This document shows, piece by piece, positions 35,632 through 64,000 of a stretch of 64,000 nucleotides of DNA. Source of the DNA: Lampris incognitus (lineage: Eukaryota; Chordata; Actinopteri; Lampriformes; Lampridae); the NCBI RefSeq assembly GCF_029633865.1, contig NC_079230.1, positions 28,303,089 to 28,367,088 of the forward strand, read 5' to 3'. The notes under the pieces are model-generated. The model did no database searches. It was not told where the DNA came from and was given only the letters and a program-made list of their open reading frames with translations. Position 1 is the first letter of the stretch; the number at the start of each line of letters is the position of its first letter. Made by a program: the position numbers and the translations under genes.

Positions 35632-36403
35632 GTACTACACTTGTACTACAGTTGTACTAGACTTGTACTACACTTGTACTATAGTTTTACTACACTTGCA
35701 CTACTGTTTTACTACACTTGTACTATGGTTGTACTACAGTTGTACTATAGTTTTACTACACGTGCACTACTGTTTTTCTACACTTGTACAATGTTTGTAC
35801 TACACTTATACTATGGTTGTTTTACACGTGTACTACGGTTGCACTACATTTGTACTTTGGTTGTACTACACTTGTGCTATTGTTTTATTACACTTGGAAT
35901 ACACTTGTACTACGGTTGTACTACACTTGTACTACAGTTTTACTAAATTTGTACTTTGGTTGTACTACACTTGTACTATGGTTTTACCACACTTGTACTA
36001 CAGTTGTACTACGGTTTTACTACACTTGTACTATGTTTGTACTACACCTGTACTATGGTTGTAGTGTAGTACAATCATGGTACAGGTGTAGTTTGTATTA
36101 TGGTTGTACTACACTTGCACTGCACTTGTACTATGGTTGTAGTGTAGTACAACCATGGTACAGGTGTAGTTTGTACTATGGTTGTACTACACTTGCACTG
36201 CACTTGTACTATGGTTGTAGTGTAGTACAATCATGGTACAGGTGTAGTTTGTACTATGGTTGTACTACACTTGCACTGCACTTGTACTATGATTCTACTA
36301 CACTTGTACTATGGTTTTACTACACTTATACGACACTTGTACTACGGTTGTACTGCACTTGTACTATGAGTTTACTACACTTGTGCTACACTTGTATTAC
36401 TTA
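35632..36403. repeat. 11-bp minisatellite (TTGTACTACAC type), about 70 copies
   Basis: Units such as ACTTGTACTAC, AGTTTTACTAC and GGTTGTACTAT are all 11 bp. From about 36057 a higher-order unit of about 80 bp repeats three times and contains a segment in reverse orientation (GTAGTACAACCATGGTACAG). Open frames through the array follow from the unit lacking stops and are not evidence of a gene. Confidence 0.92.
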
Positions 36404-36556
36404 TAAGAAATGTGAATCCACCATCGGCCAACCGTTGCGGCTCTCGGGGTCTCTGCGCCGGACGTCACGTGACCCCCCTAAACCGTTTCTGCACAAGCAG
36501 ATGAAGAAAACCGCAGCACGACGCAAAACGTGATGTTTTTGGATTATTGTATGTCG

Positions 36557-36595
<39 letters not shown>

Positions 36596-37642
36596 CCACA
36601 GGCTGAATCATCTCAGAGCTTCATCCGGGTGCTCCAGAGGCCAGGGACCCAGACAGGAGGCGTTGATGGACGGATGAAAGCGCGGCTGAACGAAATACGC
36701 GGACGGAGAAAGAGAGAGAGCACATTGTCCGCTTCTCTTTTCTTTCCCTTTTACCCCCCAGGATGAAAAGGAATGAAGAGCGGAGAGGCCTTCACTACTA
36801 CCCCCCCCTCCACCCCCACCCCCAAAAAAAACCCCTGTCAAGTTCATGACAGGCCATTCTGCTCGGCACTCTTCAGCTACGAATTTAGCTACGTTTTTTT
36901 AACCATCATTAACATACCTTTCAACAATTAGCATACACTGTAGCATGTATGCTAATCAACTCAAGCTGCAGTTTCACATTTCGCAACGCGCAAATGTTCC
37001 TCTTTCCAAATCCGGACCAGGAGGGAGGAGGGTTCAGACAGAAAGCACAGTCCCCTCCGACACCGCAGCACGCCCAGCTGGGTTTGCAGAAGCAACACTT
37101 TCTCAAGTCCACACGTTGACCCAATACAAGTCGACTGACAAGACGTGAACCACAACATAAAATTAACTTGATTCATTATAAAATGTGGGCGCGAGACGAG
37201 GACGTCGGAGCTGCAGGTAAGAGCCGATGATTCAGGTGGATGTGATGGAGGGGACGATGCGGGGTGGTGTAAGCTGGCACCAAAAGACCCTTTTTTTGTG
37301 GTTGTCAGATGATCAGGTTGAATCTAGCTGAGGTCAGAAATTATGAACTGAATTAACCTTCCAAAGTCTCGGTCCAACAAGCTGCGCACGCTTTTGAAAC
37401 GAAGGAAACAAAAAAAACCCCAAACTAACCAGAAAGACATTTGGAATCACGGGTGTAAATATCGCCGGTGCCCCAGAAGATGGCAGGGGTCCATGAAGGA
37501 AGAACAAGACGTTTTGCTGCTTAGCTGTTGCAGATGGGCCGTCTCACCCATCCACCCTTTCACACCGTCTCCACAGGAACCATTCAGCAGCAACCAACCG
37601 GTCACGCGCGCGCGCGCGCGTATGCGTCTGTCCGCTGCTGCT
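36404..37642. other. No gene recognised; contains (ATC)n
   Basis: An ATC microsatellite lies at 36555-36598. The rest is unique-looking with no exon that matches shootin or another known family. Confidence 0.4.
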
Positions 37643-38074
37643 CTCGAGGCTGCTGGGTCCGTCAGCCTGGTCAGGTCTCTCGAGGCTGCTGGGTCCGTCA
37701 GCCTGGCCAGGTCTCTCGAGGCTGCTGGGTCCGTCAGCCTGGTCAGGTCTCTCGAGGCTGCTGGGTCCGTCAGCCTGGCCAGGTCTTTCGAGGCTGCTGG
37801 GTCCGTCAGCCTGGTCAGGTCTCTCGAGGCTGCTGGGTCCGTCAGCCTGGTCAGGTCTCTCGAGGCTGCTGGGTCCGTCAGCCTGGTCAGGTCTCTCGAG
37901 GCTGCTGGGTCCGTCAGCCTGGTCAGGTTTCTCGAGGCTGCTGGGTCCGTCAGCCTGGTCAGGTTTCTCGAGGCTGCTGGGTCCGTCAGCCTGGTCAGGT
38001 CTCTCGAGGCTGCTGGGTCCGTCAGCCTGGTCAGGTCTCTCGAGGCTGCTGGGTCCGTCAGCCTGGTCAGGTTT
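37643..38074. repeat. 36-bp minisatellite, exactly 12 copies
   Basis: Unit CTCGAGGCTGCTGGGTCCGT followed by CAGCCTGGTCAGGTCT. Copies differ only at a T/C (GGTCAGG or GGCCAGG) and a C/T (GTCTCTC, GTTTCTC, GTCTTTC). Because 36 is a multiple of 3 and the unit has no stop in three of the frames, long frames exist on both strands (12-residue repeat EAAGSVSLVRSL or DQADGPSSLERP). Confidence 0.95.
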
Positions 38075-38224
38075 GTGCACCGTTATGGCTGCGTGATGAA
38101 GGACCGCTCGCGGTTGCAGTGATTCAAAACCTGTTTCGTACTGCAATGGAGCGTTAACTCCTCAGCTGGCCTGGCACCCAAATCCACCAGGTGTATCTCC
38201 TCTTCTCTGGTGGACTTGGGCTGC

Positions 38225-38797
38225 CCCCCGAATTCGCTACTATATATATATATATCTATATCTATATATATGTGTGTGTTTGTGTGTGTGTGTTTGCGCG
38301 TATATATACATATGTATGTGTGTGTGTATACAGATGCAGGAAAAAAGTTTTAATATTTAACGGTACAAGCCTGTTTTGACGTCACACACGTATATACAAA
38401 CACACACATACATATTGTAGCGAATTCGGGGGTAGCCCGGGAACCGCCGCAGCCGGGACGCGAACCCGTGTTTCTCGCCCCACGGGCGACTACGTTAACC
38501 AGTCGACTAAAGGGTCCGACATGTTAGCCAAGGGCTACCGAGTCTATTTATCCGTGCACGTTACACTACGCCCCCTCCCCTCCTTCGGGAACGCGCGCTT
38601 CAACATTTCAGCTCCCTGTGCCCTCACACCGTCCCACTTCTGACACCAATGTAACCGCCACAGCCGGGACGCGAACCCGCATCTCCCATACCCTTCAGTC
38701 GACTGGTTAACGTTGTCGCCCGTGGTGCGGGAGATGCGGGTTCTCAACCCGGTTGCGGCGGTTCCCGTGCTGCCCCCCCCCGAATTCGCTACAATAT
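38225..38797. mobile_element. Cluster of family C SINE-like copies, fold-back
   Basis: A minus-strand copy (38416-38570) starts GTAGCGAATTCGGGGG. A second fragment (38650-38690) is minus, and 38691-38797 is plus, ending CCGAATTCGCTACA. The outer arms are about 100-bp inverted repeats. An isolated CCCCGAATTCGCTAC lies at 38226-38241. Boxes are as in the 24921 copy: GACTGGTTAACGT and GGGTTCGCGTCCC-like. Confidence 0.6.
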
Positions 38798-38936
38798 ATA
38801 CACACACCACCTTGTGTATAACACTTATGATTTTGATCCATATTTCAATATTTTTGTTTGTCCTTATTGAAATGTTCCAAAACTGCATGTCTTATTAAAA
38901 CTAAATATTATTTCTGTAACCAGTTATTTTCTTGCC

Positions 38937-39045
38937 CGGTGCGGGATTCGTTACGAGGTGTACTACACCACAAGGCGACGTCACTAACCGCTCGGCTAAA
39001 GGGTCAGACCCGTTAGCTAGGGCTAACGTGTCTTATTAGTAGTTT
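38937..39045 (-). mobile_element. Family C SINE-like fragment
   Basis: GCGGGATTCGTTACGAGG and CTAACCGCTCGGCTAAAGGG match the tRNA-like head of the family C repeat on the minus strand. Confidence 0.5.
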
Positions 39046-39239
39046 ACATTTCTATAACCGCCACTTATTCAATTTGGTTGCTTTCTTCTCACAAGTTACC
39101 ATGGTGACGTAGCAATTGTCTGGAGTGTTTGTTTGTGTCCGTGCACGTGTGTGAGCACACGAGCGTGCGCTTTTGTTTGGGGTGGGGGGGGGCAATCACA
39201 ATGACGTTTCGCTGTGGACCAACCGATGGAGTCGTTTAA

Positions 39240-40614
39240 AGGTGCAGTCCTCGGTATGTGGATTTCACTCATGCGGCTTTTAAACTCTATATTCTGTCAG
39301 GATAAATACCCAATTGATATATTAATGCATTGCATATGTTAGTATGTCTGTTATGAAACTAACTGACACCAAAATTAACATTTTAACAACTTTAATATAC
39401 TATTTTTCAAACAATCTAAAATGGCCGCTGTCCAACGCCTGTAAATAGTCATGGTGCGTCTGTAACCAGACATGTTGGACATCATCAAAAATCAAGTTTA
39501 GACTATTTCTCTGCACCGGAGGGCGCTGGTGAGCAACGAACTTCGCGCAGGAAATGACGCGACCAACACGCGTCATAGTGACATGACGCGTACGATCACG
39601 CGCAAATTACGCGCCGTCTTTTTGACAGCTCATTGTCGTTTTAGGTAGATCTTATCAGAACGTTTTTTGTACAGTTGATCTAAAAATCATTATGCAGTTT
39701 TAGGGGCATTCAGGGAGCGGCAGGTCTGTACCCCCCCCCCCCCCCCAAAGTTATTAAACTTTGAAAATCCAAAAGGGTCATAATGACCGTCTTGGTCGTT
39801 CTAGCAAATGTCACCCAATGGGCCAGCTTCACCACCACAGTACAAACCACAGGATTGGCGGTGGCTGTCACTCCCAGACTGATTGACAGGTCTCTTGATA
39901 CAAGCACTAACAGTAAACAACAACTAAAGCCGAGTTTCTAATGTTTTCTGATGCTGTGAAAGGTTCGTTCATATCGCTAACGGTTGTTAACAGCGGAGTA
40001 AAACACCCATATTTTCTATCACCGTCAGTAGGGAAAGACACAAAATGCTTATCTTTAAATGATGATGATGATGATCATCATCATCATCACCATCATCCTT
40101 CGACCGCAGTCGAGCAATATGCTTGTCGTTTGCTGATAGTAGGCCGAGGTCGCAACGCCTTCGGAACCCAGTTTCTGTCTGGGTTGGTCCCATAGCCTTT
40201 ACCCCCCCCCCCAGTTCGTCTACAGGGCAGGAGTTTGTTTTGTTATTTAACCCATAACTGGGGTAACTTTGACTCAGTTACCAGGACATGTCCACGTTCA
40301 AGTGGGCCATAGTCTTTGGTCTACGGGGGGCTACTCCTCCGGCCTTTGGCTAAATAGCCTATCTCACAAGGCAGCAGGGGGCCGGTTACTTCCTAGGGCG
40401 TCGGCGATTCGCCCATAGCCAGAGCCCCGTCAGTGATACCAGTCCGAACCACGACAAGGTGGGGTTGACTCCCCTGGGAGAAGCTGTGTGTTGCGCTAGA
40501 CACGTGGGTTTTTGACAACACACGCCACACCAGACCAGCTCAGACCAAAACCACAACTCAGTCGCTTCTGTTAAACATGTCACTATATGGTGAGATAAAT
40601 CACAGACTGTGCCT
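39240..40614. mobile_element. TTAA-flanked non-autonomous DNA element
   Basis: The left end is TTAA/AGGTGCAGTC and the right end GACTGTGCCT/TTAA, giving inverted ends matching at 8 of 10 bases and a 4-bp TTAA duplication (39236-39239 and 40615-40618). The interior has no transposase. TTAA targets are used by piggyBac and Kolobok; the ends do not settle which. It lies just upstream of the first supported shootin exon. Confidence 0.5.
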
Positions 40615-40930
40615 TTAAATGCTTTTTAATTTCAATCAAGTGTGTGTATTCCTCCAAATCTGTCAATGCACCAGAGCAGACACCTTTCCCACAATGCTTG
40701 GCGTGAATACTGAGTTATACCCGTGTGCGGCTGTGGTTTTCATATCTCTTAACCCACTTTCACATCCACTCCACTGCTACACCCACGACGGTGTTGCGTC
40801 AGAATCTACTGCGAGGGAAAGTCCGTGCAGGATCCGTGTGGGATTTCACTTCCTGTATTCATGCGGCGTGCCTCCTTCTCACAGTCACATGAAATGAACA
40901 TGAAATGTCTGGCTTTGCTTTTGTCTGCAG

Positions 40931-62740
<21,810 letters not shown>

Positions 62741-62810
62741 GTACGCAAAGGTTTCACCCATGTCTGCTTTATTTTAGTTCATGTTTTGGTTCATACTTGT
62801 TTAGTTTAAA

Positions 62811-64000
62811 CTGTGGTGATGATACTGTATCACTGTGTTGAGTTGTGGTGATGATACTGTATCACTGTGTTGAGTTGTGGTGATGATACTGTATCACTGT
62901 GTTGAGTTGTGGTGATAATACTGTATCACTGTGTTGAGTTGTGGTGATGATACTGTATCACTGTGTTGAGTTGTGGTGACGATACTGTATCACTGTGTTG
63001 AGTTGTGGTGATGATACTGTATCAATGTGTTGAGTTGTGGTGATGATACTGTATCACTGTGTTGAGTTGTGGTGATGATACTGTATCACTGTGTTGAGTT
63101 GTGGTGATAATACTGTATCACTGTGTTGAGTTTTGGTGATAATACTGTATCACTGTGTTGAGTTGTGGTGATAATACTGTATCACGGTGTTGAGTTGTGG
63201 TGATAATACTGTATCACTGTGTTGAGTTGTGGTGATGATACTGTATCACTGTGTTGAGTTGTGGTGATGATACTGTATCACTGTGTTGAGTTGTGGTGAT
63301 AATACTGTATAACTGTGTTGAGTTGTGGTGATAATACTGTATCACTGTGTTGAGTTGTGGTGATAATACTGTATAACTGTGTTGAGTTGTGGTGATTATA
63401 CTGTATCACTGTGTTGAGTTGTGGTGATAATACTGTATCACTGTGTTGAGTTGTGGTGATAATACTGTATCACTGTGTTGAGTTGTGGTGATAATACTGT
63501 ATCACGGTGTTGAGTTGTGGTGATGATACTGTATCACTGTGTTGAGTTGTGGTGATAATACTGTATCACTGTGTTGAGTTGTGGTGATAATACTGTATCA
63601 CTGTGTTGAGTTGTGGTGATGATACTGTATCACTGTGTTGAGTTGTGGTGATAATACTGTATCACTGTGTTGAGTTGTGGTGATGATACTGTATCACTGT
63701 GTTGAGTTGTGGTGATAATACTGTATCACTGTGTTGAGTTGTGGTGATAATACTGTATCACTGTGTTGAGTTGTGGTGATGATACTGTATCACTGTGTTG
63801 AGTTGTGGTGATGATACTGTATCACTGTGTTGAGTTGTGGTGATGATACTGTATCAATGTGTTGAGTTGTGGTGATGATACTGTATCACTGTGTTGAGTT
63901 GTGGTGATGATACTGTATCACTGTGTTGAGTTGTGGTGATAATATTGTATAACTGTGTTGAGTTGTGGTGATAATATTGTATAACTGTGTTGAGTTGTGG
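62811..64000. repeat. 32-bp minisatellite, about 37 copies, runs off the window
   Basis: Unit TTGAGTTGTGGTGATGATAC plus TGTATCACTGTG. Variants: GATGATAC or GATAATAC, TATCACTG, TATCAATG, TATCACGG and TATAACTG. It lies in the shootin intron after exon L. Confidence 0.95.

Noticed and set aside
35594-36533. Open frames of 156 and 249 codons rich in Tyr, Cys, Leu and Thr
   Set aside because: They are the translation of the 11-bp minisatellite, and the frames shift phase with no conserved content.
36530-36766. Poly-serine frame as a possible exon
   Set aside because: The serine run is an ATC microsatellite and the rest has no recognisable family.
37394-38157. Open frames of 200-242 codons with 12-residue repeats on both strands
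   Set aside because: The 36-bp unit lacks stops in these frames. No start, splice or homology evidence supports a gene.

Overview
The window is eukaryotic and reads as teleost fish DNA. It carries two vertebrate protein-coding genes split into exons, a fish-type mix of DNA transposons (Tc1, hAT, ISL2EU/IS4EU-like, Helitron-like, TTAA elements), several tRNA-derived SINE families, LINE pieces, Ty3/Gypsy LTR elements, and very many microsatellites and minisatellites. A 200-base run of N (17567-17766) marks an assembly gap.

Host genes. The left end holds the last coding exon of a ventral anterior homeobox gene, most like VAX2 (3900-4397, + strand); its earlier exons lie upstream of the window. 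From about 40.9 kb to beyond the right end, also on the + strand, lie twelve consecutive exons of a shootin-family (SHTN1-like) gene. All splice phases agree, and the predicted protein runs through coiled coil, poly-proline stretch and the start of the C-terminal region. VAX1 and SHTN1 are neighbours in the same orientation in mammals, so this is probably the paralogous VAX2-shootin copy of that pair. Two identical tRNA-Leu(CAG) genes lie between them in a tandem duplication.

Mobile DNA by region. 0.4-3.7 kb: three SINE copies in the last VAX2 intron. 4.4-18 kb: VAX2 3' UTR, MITEs, SINEs, GA/CA/AT/GATA microsatellites and the gap. 18.5 kb: a CpG-rich patch. 19.2-24.2 kb: a broken minus-strand Ty3/Gypsy fossil whose flank-plus-LTR block occurs twice. 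24.3-27.4 kb: a LINE-1 tail and SINEs. 27.6-32.8 kb: the tRNA-Leu duplication, split by a young, whole-looking Gypsy element of CsRn1 type. 33.06-34.28 kb: a nearly full-length Tc1 element. 35.6-38.1 kb: 11-bp and 36-bp minisatellites. 38.2-40.6 kb: fold-back SINEs and a TTAA-flanked element.

The shootin introns hold GA, CA and GACA arrays, a 42-bp minisatellite in frame with the exon that follows it, a LINE 3' end, SINEs, a 4.4-kb ISL2EU/IS4EU-like transposon inserted inside a SINE, a hAT MITE, a probable Helitron, a 1.6-kb pentamer array and a 32-bp array that runs off the window.

The ISL2EU-like transposon is the most interesting system here. It has a spliced THAP-transposase gene on one strand and a four-exon SWIM/YqaJ-nuclease gene on the other, and both can be traced exon by exon.
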